64,000 nt of DNA from Nymphaea colorata (lineage: Eukaryota; Streptophyta; Magnoliopsida; Nymphaeales; Nymphaeaceae), in contig NW_022204507.1 in NCBI RefSeq assembly GCF_008831285.2, forward strand, positions 2,274,314 to 2,338,313, written 5' to 3'. The position numbers and the translations under genes were made by a program. The stretch's first letter is position 1. Every line of letters begins with the position of its first letter. The notes below the pieces were generated by a model. The model worked only from the letters and a program-made list of their open reading frames with translations. It searched no databases and was not told where the DNA came from. Below, one piece after another: positions 1 to 10,451 of this stretch.

Positions 1-2369
1 CTTGCCCATGTTTCACATGTGATAGTAGACAAGAATGAATGCTTTTTTTGATGTCCGGTAAAGCTGGTGCATGGTCCATGATTGGCATGTAGTCCTACTA
101 GAGTTTTAGAAGGAGCAACTTGAGGATTACACATTTTAACAACATTCTAGATAGAGAACCTTTTAATTTAATAACTATGTGTACCACTTCTTGTCGATTT
201 ACTGGAACCTATATACTAGTATAAGTTCTAGTTTGACGGATTGGAAATGGCGATCACGTCACAATATGTTTGCTCTATCAATGAATTAAAGTGTCATAGA
301 GAACTAGTGGTTGATAACATGTAGTATGATTACATGGGAATGGGATGTACATAAGAAGTCCAATATGTTGATGAACATAGCTAGACAAATGTTGTAAAAG
401 AAGATGCGACTGACTATGTGAAGGTTGAGTTAGCAAGGGATTAATTTGGGTTATATATCCCCATAACAAGCTCCACGATAGATGCTGATAGGGAGCTGTG
501 CACCTTAATATTATCCTTTTTTTGCCAATGTCTATCTAGAGATTTCTTGAGAGAGGATACATGCATAGTAAGTCCAAATCCTTGAAGACCACAATAAAGT
601 GGACGATTATGCTGAGGGACCAACTTCATTATGCTAGTACAATTAATTGTGTAAGACTCAGTCCAGTAAAAGTATAGGTGGGTTTCTAGCCAATTATGCA
701 AGTAAGTTGTTGTTTCACGTACTTTATTATGAAATTAAATTTGCTGCTTTGCTGAGTTGTTGATGTCTGAGTAGTTTTGCATGTGAGAATAGATCTCCAT
801 CCTTTGTCCAAAACAGATCCTTGCCATCTCACTCATGCATCAGTTATATCCAAAGCTCGTGAAATGGGAAGAAATGAGGAGGCAAAAACCATGTAAAGAT
901 CAGTGCAACAAAGGGGATTCTTTGTGCATTACTAGTGAACTAGGTACATTCATTTGTATTTGGTGTTTAACATGTAGCTAAATAAGTACGGTTGAAACAT
1001 CATCCCAATGTCACTGCTTTGTTATATATATCACTTTTGAATAAGGACACAGTAGAGTGTGATGGCAACTAGATTGTGAAAGAAGGATCATTAGATGCCT
1101 TGCTTGAATATTGTAGAATGACCGTACAGTGGGCTCGTGTTGAGGTAGGCAGGACTTGCCAACCAATTATGAGTGAAGTGAAAGGCCCAACTAGGATTAT
1201 AGACTAGGCAGGACTTGCCAACCAATTATGAGTGAAGCGAAAGAGCCAGCTAGGATTATAGACTATAGTGCACATCTAGCACATTGTGGAAAAAGGTTTG
1301 GCGACAAAATTAGGAACTAGAGGATAGGTGGAGACTGTGTTTGTGCCTTACAATGACATCGGGACTGCTCCCAGCCATATACAAGCTTATTTGAACTGAA
1401 GAGGAGGTCATACGAGATTACTTCAACAGGCATAAGAATCCACCTCGTTACACCTACTGTTTGAGAGTATGATACAAATTGCTCGCACCATTCTTTTATG
1501 TTGCGCACATGCTAGAGAGATGCATCTGCCAATTCTCTCAAAAATAAATGAATTATCCGATATGATTGGGGAGCCATTCTAGAGTTCAATTTGGAGACTC
1601 CGCAATGGTCAGACACCTCCATGACACCTGCCAGAGTTGGGAGCCATTTGTATGCCTGCATCTCTTTCTTAGGGCGGCCATCAGGCAGGATTTTGTTCAG
1701 TGGTGGAGAGCTGTTCGTCTTCCCTCCCTTTATCGGGAAGAGTTGTAGTCAATGTCTTTTCATTTTTTGTCAGCTATTATCAATTGAAGTCTAATGTCAA
1801 GATTTTTTAAATGATTTTAAACAATAAATGTCATTTTCTGAATGTGTCTTCCATTTGCATGATTCTTTCTTTGTCGATACCTAGCCTAAGTAACAGTGCA
1901 CTTTCTATCTTGGAAAGGTCCATGAGATTAAAAAGGAAGACAAATAATCCACTGAAGAAGAGAAAGAAAACATCTAGGTCGACCCTACCACCTTTTGAGT
2001 ACTTCAAAAGTTGCTGCAACAGTTCACATCAAATTTTGGCCTAGTGAAGCAGGATGGTCCTACCTCTTCAAGTAGGGTAAGAAAAGAAAGGCACCAGAGT
2101 AAGAGGAGGGAATCAAGTCTAAGTGAGAGGAAGGATCAAGAAAGAAAGAGCCAAGTAACCATAAAGGTAGAAAAGGGTAGAAACTAATAGATGAGCACGA
2201 TCCATAATCTGAAGCTAAGCAAGAATAGCATAAGAAGAAGCCAAGCATTCTAAAGGGTAAGAATGTAAAGAAGCCAGTCAAAGAGGAAGATGGATATAAA
2301 TAAAAACAAGAAGTTATCAATTACGGACACAAGAATCAGCCCAATGGCTCAAAAAATAGAAGAAAGGTG
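1..2369. other. Intergenic, no gene recognised
   Basis: I find no open frame with family motifs on either strand. Short open frames are AT-rich, lack motifs and overlap in several frames. The only structure seen is the 59-bp tandem duplication listed separately. Decayed retrotransposon DNA is likely, given the gypsy-like remnant immediately downstream, but nothing here proves it. Confidence 0.5.
1146..1264. repeat. 59-bp tandem duplication
   Basis: Two adjacent copies starting at 1146 and 1205. Each begins TAGGCAGGACTTGCC and ends near GGATTATAGAC, with only a few mismatches. No coding meaning is seen. Confidence 0.85.
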
Positions 2370-3480
2370 AATCCAGTCATGGGAGCCATGGCAAGACGGA
2401 TGTCTTCTTAGAGTAGTTGCATGATAAGATATTGAAGATAGGTAGGAAAATGAAGATGTTTTAGGACAAGGCCTTGGATAGAAAGTCTACACTTGAGCGG
2501 ACTTAATTGACAACCTAGAGGGTGATGATAGTACGGAGGATTTACCATCCAACTTTTCAAGTATGAAGGAAAGTGTGACCCTCAGACTGCGGGTGTTTCA
2601 GTGATGACAATCACACTTTGCGTAGATGTTTCACCAGAATCTTGAAATGCATGCCTTCAAAGTGGTACTCAAGGAATGTGAACCCCATCGAATCGAAGGA
2701 TGTAAAGTAGTGTTATGTTCATTGAGTGGTTTAGTCCAATGTAGAGACTGCAACCACCACTATTAGTTGCATCACTAATCTAAAATAGAAACAAAAGGAG
2801 GAAGTCCATGATTTTATTTTGAGGTGGAAGATCCCTTGCAAATGCAGCAAAACACCAATGCTTGAAGATCATGCAATTGCCCACATCTTAAGGAACTTCT
2901 CTCAAACCTCTTTAGAAATATTGTTTCTTAGCTTTGTTATAGTTCTTTTTTTGAGCTACTGAGCAGGCAGAATGGCTAGAGTGGACAAGAAGATGGCACC
3001 ATTGAGTTGTCATATTCAGCTAAGAAAGATGCGCCAAAGAAGGGCAACAATCACTCTTGCTAGCAGGTTTGAATCCAATAACATAGCAGTGCAATCCAAC
3101 AGTGGGCCAAACAAGAGTAAAGGAAACAACAACAAGGTGACAAGAAATAAGAAACAATAGAGGGGGAATTTATGCCCCTTGAAACATGACTCTAGTAAAA
3201 ACAAGAACCTCAGGTGGTCCTGTAGCAAGGAATTTATGCCCCTTGATTAGATGGAGAGCAAATAATTTAATATATAATCACTCGTGGCATGTTGAAGCTA
3301 CCAAATGAGGAAGACCCACCAATCATCATAGGTCCTCATAAGGACTATTTTTACAAGTTTCATCGCATATATGCTCATGTCATCAAGGATTACTTCGTGT
3401 TAAAGGACATTGATGATAAAAAAAATGATAGATGATGAGGACCACCTTGAGGTGCTGAAGAATCCCTTGTGGAGGCACGA
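2370..3480 (+). pseudogene. Decayed Ty3/gypsy-type gag-like remnant
   Basis: Reading the plus strand around 3280-3420 gives a run that contains FHRIYAHVIKDYFVLKD. This resembles the H-containing segment found near the gag/protease border of plant gypsy polyproteins (general form: YCKFHR, then H, then CFVLKD). The cysteines expected in that motif are replaced (Y and Y), and frames are interrupted by stops, so it is a dead relic. The left limit is a guess: the stretch 2370-3280 is Lys/Glu-rich when translated but has no motif I can name. No LTRs, primer site or target duplication could be paired with it. Confidence 0.35.
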
Positions 3481-4702
3481 CAACTGTATTATCAGTTGCC
3501 TCTACTCTCTCATTCTGCCAGAAGGATCATATTTAGATCCGTTTTGAGTTTGATTTGTTGAAACAATAGAGGTTCATGGCCATTTCTTGTCAATTCCAGA
3601 AAGTGTCCTTGGACTTCATCTCTGCCATCTCCAAGAAGACTGTAAAACTCAGAACTTGATCAAGTCAGTGAAGGAAATGTCACAGGCAACAAAGAGATCC
3701 CCAGCTTTTCCTACCTCTTCCATCAATTTGGTGAAACCAGCAGACAAGGCCGAAACTTCATGGGAAGCCAAGCTGAGAGTACAATCAAAACCTTTATCAG
3801 TTGTATCTGATGTGTCAATTTTTTGATCTAATGGAGTCGTTAAGTGTGAACACCCTAACTTTTTCACATTGCAAAATGACCATTTTATTTTTGCCTCACT
3901 TGTTTTATTATTGCTTTCACTGTCTAACTTGGTTTGTGACTCTAGAACAGTATTGGACCCTTGTATTTTACCAATAATAAAACAACTGTTGCTTTAAACT
4001 TAGAAAACCCTATCCTATTAAGTTCCTTTTACTGTTCTACATTTGAATCCTAAGAAAACCTAGAAATCAATTGACCAATGTTCATTTGACCTAAACTTGA
4101 TAATCTTAGATTCCATTTAGGACCTAGAGTCGTCATTTCTAGATTACGTGAGCCACATAAGCTTATCTCAGCTTAACTGAGCCTAACATGCCCTATTTCT
4201 CCAAAAATGGTAATTTTTGACCCTAGTTCTCACCTATAGCTTGAATTAAACCAACAATAGACTCCCCATAGGGCATCTAATGTAGCTTCAGCAGCTCTTG
4301 AAATACAACATCAGTTCTAAGCAGTTTACAACTCACTTTAGGGTCACTTTCTCTCTTGTTTATGCAGGTTTTACCCTATTTTAGCCCAACCTGGCTGAGT
4401 CGGCCCTTGTCAACTCCTGTTGAGCTGAGAATGTCTTCCTCATGAGTGGATCTAATTTCATTCAGCTAAATTCACAAAATTCCACCTAGAACATGCTGAG
4501 TGGATCTTTTCCTCATTTTTCTCCTAGTTTAACTACTAATTTCTTTTCATTTGGTGTTTTTAGAAAAACGGACTTTTTGAGTGCACTAGGAGGAATTTTT
4601 CGATTCATCTAAACCAGCCTATGACCTAGCATGATGCCCAAACCTACTAATTTTGAGGAACAAATTCCACTAAAAGCTATTTTAGGTAGATCTTGCCTAA
4701 TA
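3481..4702. other. Intergenic, no gene recognised
   Basis: AT-rich sequence with scattered short open frames and no motif. Pyrimidine-rich stretches and phrases such as GACCAAA and CTGAGTCGG recur here and near 6.5 kb and 13-14 kb, which would fit old LTR debris, but no boundaries are visible. Confidence 0.4.
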
Positions 4703-5481
4703 TAGCTCAACAAATCCCAACTTGCCAAAGCTTCTATAGGTCCCTATGCACCCCCAAATTGTCAATAACTTGTTGTAATTATTATTTTAGTCTCAAAAGA
4801 AATATTTCCATTTTGCCATTCACCAACCAAGTTAGAAATAATTCAAACATCGACCCAACCTTCATAGCCCCATGATGTAAAATCCTCGATTAAAAAAAAA
4901 AATCCAACTTTTAAATCCAAACTAGATGCGAGTATGAGTTCTAGACCTGCTTTGGATCTAAATCCAAACTTTAGATTCACTTTGGAACCAAAATCAGGCA
5001 CAAATATAACTTCTGGATCCATTTCGCCCAGCCAAGTCATGCACTTGCCTTGTAGGTTTGTGCTTGGCCCAGCCTAGCCTAGCTCAACAAATCCCAACTT
5101 GCCAAAGCTTCTATAGGTCCCTATGCACCCCCAAATTGTCAATAACTTGTTGTAATTTCTCGCCACTCCAACAAAAATTCATTATTTTAGTCTCAAAAGA
5201 AATATTTCCATTTTGCCATTCACCAACCAAGTTAGAAATAATTCAAACATCGACCCAACCTTCATAGCCCCATGATGTAAAATCCTCGATTAAAAAAAAA
5301 ATCCAACTTTTAAATCCAAACTAGATGCGAGTATGAGTTCTAGACCTGCTTTGGATCTAAATCCAAACTTTAGATTCACTTTGGATCCAAAATCAGGCAC
5401 AAATATAACTTCTGGATCCATTTCGCCCAGCCAAGTCATGCACTTGCCTTGTAGGTTTGTGCTTGGCCCAGCCTAGCCTAG
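4703..5481. repeat. Near-identical tandem duplication (about 0.38-0.40 kb units)
   Basis: Copy 1 runs 4703-5079 and copy 2 runs 5080-5481, both starting TAGCTCAACAAATCCC and ending in GCCCAGCCTAGCCTA-type sequence. The copies differ mainly by a roughly 24-bp segment near 5158-5180 present only in copy 2, one base in a poly-A run, and a single substitution (GGAACC versus GGATCC). The head-to-tail arrangement and near identity indicate a recent local duplication. Neither copy encodes a protein I recognise. Confidence 0.9.
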
Positions 5482-6209
5482 CCATGCCAGCCATGTACAG
5501 CATATGACAACCCAATTGGTGAGGGCCATTCATGGCTGGCCAGTTGGTTGGCCCGGATGGACCTTTTGGCCATTTTGCTCATCCTTTGCCCAGCCAAGGA
5601 TAGGCTGGTGGGGCCAAGTAGGTCAAAAATGATCCCTGATCCCGTTAGCACACACTTTTGACATTATGAAAAGGCCAAAATGCCCTTAGTGGTGTAACTT
5701 GTTAATAATTTCTCATTTTGACATAAAATAGGCCAAGCACCCTCGGTACGAAAATTGCGTGTTTTTTTAGGTCATCATCACCTATTTTATAAGAAAATAA
5801 TGATTTTCAAGGTCATAATGACCTATTTCATTGCTTGGAGGACAATTTTTTTTGTGCAAGTGTGAGAAGGGGAGGATGCTCAAGTACAAATAGCCGTCTT
5901 CTCCTCCCATTTGCTCCATCCCCTTGAGCCTCAAGTACTTTCATTCTCCCCTCTCTCAGTTTCTCTCTCCCTTCCTTCACTTTCTCTTTCTTTCTGTTCT
6001 CACTGATCTTGGCCTCTAAAGAAACCTCACCTAGGTAACCCTCTCTCCCTTTCTTCTAATCTTTATTTTATTTTATTTTGCTTTATTTTAAAATTCATCT
6101 TCATGATAACCTTTATTTTACTCTTCAAGCTTGCTTGGATTATGCTGGATTTCATTTTAATGTCATTAAGCCTTAAAAGGGTTAGGTATCCCCTCTCCCT
6201 CAAGTTTAG

Positions 6210-6251
<42 letters not shown>

Positions 6252-7562
6252 CATAGATAATACACACACCATGCTTTATTTAAGGATGATGAATCTTTAA
6301 TCATGGTACTAGTCATGCATTGTTAAAGATAAATCAATCCCTAATCATGGTACTAATCCATGATTAGGGAAGTAATGATTGTCACTTATGCCTTGATGAG
6401 ACATTACTTAGATTAAATATGTTTTCCTTCTTTTAATTATTTTTCGAATAAGAAAGTTGTTAATATTGAACATTTATATAGTTTTATCATATTTGCACAC
6501 ACTAGCCTAAAAAGACCGACCTCGACTGAGCCCCGGTCCAACCTTGGACCAAGCGTAGCCCCGTCCTAGCTCGATAGGTTCGGCCCTATTGAATCTAGTA
6601 TCAAACAGGTTTCAGTTTGACCAAACCTAACACAGGTCCGGTCAACTAAACCCAGTTTACTGAATATTCCTGCTTGTTTGGGCTCAGGCAACTAGACCTA
6701 AACGGACAGAGTTGGGGGCATCTGCCTGTTTCAGATCAAATCTATGTCTATATTTAGAATCTAGATTGAAAACTACAATCTGAATTCATTTTAGATCCAT
6801 ATTTGATCCAATCTTCATTTCAAATTATAATCTGGATCTGCAATCTGATCTTTGATATGGTATTTGATCCACATCACTCATTTAAATTTAGGCCTCAATC
6901 CAAATCTGGCCCTCTAATCCATATCTGAGATCCAAAGTCACCACATCATGACATGCAGTCACAGGTCGATCTCTACCATCGATTTCAAGGTTTAACATAA
7001 TTTTGTCCCAGCCAAAACTCCATCATTTTCTCCACGCCAAAACCCTAGCCACCTTGGATTTACGCCATCTAGGTTAGAGTTCTTTAAAAATAACAAAAAC
7101 GCCATTTCTCAAGATTATAAATAAGAGTTAGAGAGGAAGGGTCTTTGTTCTCCGACATAGTCAATTTTTCACGTATGGCTCTCCCTCTCCTCTATTTTTT
7201 TTCATTCTTCTTAGGGTTCTTATGACTTAGTCAAATTTTCAGGTTGGATTAGAGCTTAAGGAGTTGATGCACCCTAGAGGCCTTCACAAGTTTGGATGTC
7301 AGCGTGATTGCTTCTTTTTAGTGCTGTTCAACAAGTTAAGTCAACTCAGAATTGACTCTAACTTGACTCTTCAATAAATAAGTCAAATTCTAGTCAAAAT
7401 GAACTCATTTAATTTAATGAGTCAAGTTTGAGCTAGGAAGGCTTGACTCGGTTAACCTTTATTAAGCTTGTGGAGAAAGAACATGTAAAATGTAATTCCT
7501 CTCTTTATCACAAGAAAAAGTTATCATAAGAGGTTGTTTGAATGCACTGAAACATCATGGGA
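5482..7562. other. Intergenic, retroelement-like debris
   Basis: No gene recognised. Features seen: a pyrimidine-rich tract at about 5930-6060, a (TA)n microsatellite at 6210-6249, and GC-richer sequence near 6510-6720. Composition resembles worn LTR sequence, but no paired ends were found. Confidence 0.4.
6210..6249. repeat. (TA)n microsatellite
   Basis: Uninterrupted TA dinucleotide run of about 40 bp. Confidence 0.95.
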
Positions 7563-7738
7563 CAAACCACACTGTGCCGTTTTTCACATTGTTGACGTAA
7601 ACATCCCAAACCACACTGTGCCATTTTTCACATTGTTGATGTAAACGTTCCAAACCACACTATGCCATTTTTCACATTGTTGACGTAAATGTCCCAAACC
7701 ACACTGTGTCATTTTTCACATTGTTGATGTAAACGTCG
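7563..7738. repeat. 44-bp tandem array, four copies
   Basis: Units start at 7563, 7607, 7651 and 7695, each opening CAAACCACACTGTGCC (or a one-base variant) and containing TTTTTCACATTGTTGA. The period is exactly 44 bp throughout. The array is bordered on both sides by the phrase TAAGAGGTTGTTTGA (about 7525 and 7744), which suggests it lies between, or inside, transposon ends. Confidence 0.92.
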
Positions 7739-9800
7739 TACACTAAGAGGTTGTTTGATTGCTGTCCACAGGACAGACAGGATGTTCTGTCCACTACCGT
7801 TTGATGATTTTAATAACAGAACGCTACGTTCTTCTTGTTCGGTATTTGTTTATTCTGCATGTTCTGTCCATCCTGTCTGACATTTGTTTCTGTTTTATAT
7901 TATCTATCTATTCTCTCCCATGTTTTTATTTTCCATGGTTACTTCTGCCTATCATGTTTGGTGTTTGTTTATGTTCTATTTTATTAGGTGTTTGTATCTT
8001 CTTCACAACTTTGACTACTATATTGGTTTTGTCTGCTATATGATATCATATTTTTTGAACATGTTATACCAAAACATGTCAAAAAATGATGTTCCTGAAT
8101 TTATTAAAAGATCAACAATTTTAGCAATTTTCGAGAAATAAAATGTGTGGCACAAAAGTTTGGTGAAATTTTCTCAAAATTCAAAAAAAAAAAATCAAGA
8201 GTGACATTATAATTTTTAGTTCTCAAGTGTAATACCATTTCGCCCAATTCTCTCGATTTTCGCTGTTTTGTCTTCCCTTGCTTCTCCATAACCTTCTCCA
8301 TTTACCCAAAAATCAAAATGATGGGTATTTAGTACCGCATACCTTTCAGGTAGAACAAAAATGTCAATTTCCACACATCATGCTGCTTACTTGGAACTTT
8401 TGTTCCAAAGTATTTTAGTACCATGTTTGCTTGTGGATGGAACTAAAATTCCACATGTTGAAGGAAACCATGAAACATGTGTGTTAAAAAAGCAAAGTGA
8501 TTTTCCTTGAAGTCCTTCAACCAAATAAAAAGGTGCTATACAATTTATCCCCACCATTAACATTTCAAACGAACTAAGCAACAAATCAGTGAGACAAAGC
8601 AAGAAACAATTATTACAAGATTGTACAGATTTGGACAGTCGTAAGTAGCAAACACCTAACCTATAGATATTGGAACCATCAACCTTTGCAAAATTTCAAT
8701 TGATCTATCTAATTGGTCATTCACAGCAAATTGCTTCTTGAAATAGATCTCAAACCCCTTCTAAAAATGGTGTCAAACAATCTGTCTCTATAATTCTCAT
8801 CGTAAACAAATTAAGCATTCAGGATTCAAGCTTAACATGCACTCAAATGGCGACAACAATCAGTTATAAAAATCAAGATAAACTTGTGTAATATAGCACC
8901 AACTATGATAAAGTCCGTTCTCCTAACTTTCATAGGAAGAAAACACTATGGCTTACAAAGCAAAAGACGATGGCATTAAGTTGATAAATGTCCTCATTTA
9001 TGTCAGCTATCAAAAGAATTAGTTCTCTTTCATATTGGAAGTCACTTATTAATGAGTTTGAAAGTAGGGTTGTTGTACAATGAGAAGCGAGTCCACGTAG
9101 CAGAGCCTATCCATTTGGCTCCATCGCCAAGAGGGGGCCGATTGAGGGGCAGGTAGGCAGCAACGTCTCCTCTTCCTCTTCCTCTTCTTCTTCCTTGGGC
9201 TCCATGTGCGACATCCCTTTCAAGCATTTCGTCAAACAGATCCTGTGCATGTTCAATACTCCAAGAAATAAGATATGAATATATGAATAAAGCAGGTCCA
9301 ATTCCTTCTCTGCAACACATTCAACAGGTATATTTCCAGTAGAATCTTTTTCATGGTCCCAATTTCTCAGCAAGCAACAGAAGGTGCTGTTGGAGAAAAC
9401 TTAAATCAATACCAAATAAACTGATCTTAAAGCAACCTGCAAGAATTTGCATGAGCACTGCACCAATCAATATCCTTGGTTTTGTTGCTAACGCACAAGA
9501 CCTTGAATGACATGTATCATTAGCATTGTTATGATCTTGCCCAATATCCTATTCCAGTCCCTGAGTTACAGTCCTCAAATACAAAAGTGGCAGAGAAATT
9601 AAATGACAACAAGAACTTTAATCACTTCTAAAAGAGAAAAGTCCTTATAGAAAGCGTTTTTGCAAAGAAAAGCAAGTTCTCCAAAGCAATGAAACCAGCA
9701 CCCTTGTAAAGTTACAATTACTTCCTTCAGTTAGTGTAGGCTCAACAGAAGCCCACTTGAAAGTATAGGGTGGAGACTACCGACCAAAGCACAGAGGGTG

Positions 9801-9884
9801 AACACAGCGGAGGTATTAAACTAGTTGTTATTCGTTATGCTTTCAAACATTAAACAAACCCATGTTTAATACCTCCGTTGTGTT
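9801..9884. repeat. 21-bp inverted repeat (hairpin)
   Basis: Arm 1 at 9801-9821 and arm 2 at 9864-9884 are reverse complements at 20 of 21 positions, separated by a 42-bp loop. The phrase TTATGCTTTCAAA also occurs in the loop and again just after arm 2. No gene overlaps it. Confidence 0.8.
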
Positions 9885-10133
9885 ATGCTTTCAAAAGAGA
9901 TTTGTTATGATTTCAGAAACGTATTCTTTGCTTCTGCAAATCAGAGACAAATAGAGGGAGGGAGCCAGAGAGAAAACAAGAGAAAGAGAGAAAAACTCAC
10001 CTGGAAAAAGCTATTCACGGAAATGGAGCTCCTTGCAGCAATGAAATGGGCATAGAGAACAATAGAGAGAATAGGGAGAAAGGGCTAGAGCAGTGGGCAA
10101 GGGGGAAACTCAGAAGAGAGAAGGGGGAGAGAC

Positions 10134-10262
10134 GGAGGAGGAGGAGAAAAAGAGAAAGGGTGCAGCTCAAGGATGGAGACAGAGGAGGAGGAGAAAAAGA
10201 GAAAGGGCGCAGCTCGATGGGGTGGAGATGGAGGAGGAGGAGAGGAAGAGAAAGGGCGACGG
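10134..10262. repeat. Purine-rich imperfect tandem repeat (about 47-49 bp x 3)
   Basis: Three copies of a unit containing GAGAAAAAGAGAAAGGG, starting at about 10144, 10191 and 10240. The strand is almost pure purine and stays open in several frames, which creates long Lys/Arg/Glu-rich frames here. I treat those frames as artefacts of the repeat. Confidence 0.75.
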
Positions 10263-10451
10263 CAAGAGGAGCTCGGGCTCGGGGACAGGGCTGTTCGCCT
10301 CGGTGGTAAACCATGGAACGAGTTGGAATGATTCAGCACTTTATACCTCCTGTTTTTTATACCTCCTGTTCTCTGTCCTGGTCGTTCTCTGTCCGACGTT
10401 TGCGTCGGAATGTGTCCATTTTGTTTCATGGTGTTCCAATGCCACCTCTAA

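Larger units (their letters stand above)
7747..10448. mobile_element. Possible PIF/Harbinger-like non-autonomous element
   Basis: The left end GAGGTTGTTTGATTGC is preceded by TAA (7744-7746). The right end, read on the minus strand, is GAGGTGGCATTGGAAC and is followed on the plus strand by TAA (10449-10451). A 3-bp TWA target duplication with short imperfect terminal repeats starting with G is typical of PIF/Harbinger elements. Both ends also carry GGACAGA/CTGTCC sequence just inside. I see no transposase or Myb-like frame, so it would be non-autonomous. The terminal match is short and could be coincidence. Confidence 0.3.

Noticed and set aside
7563-7738. CRISPR-like array
   Set aside because: The 44-bp units are contiguous, with no unique spacers, in a plant nuclear genome. 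Ordinary tandem repeat.
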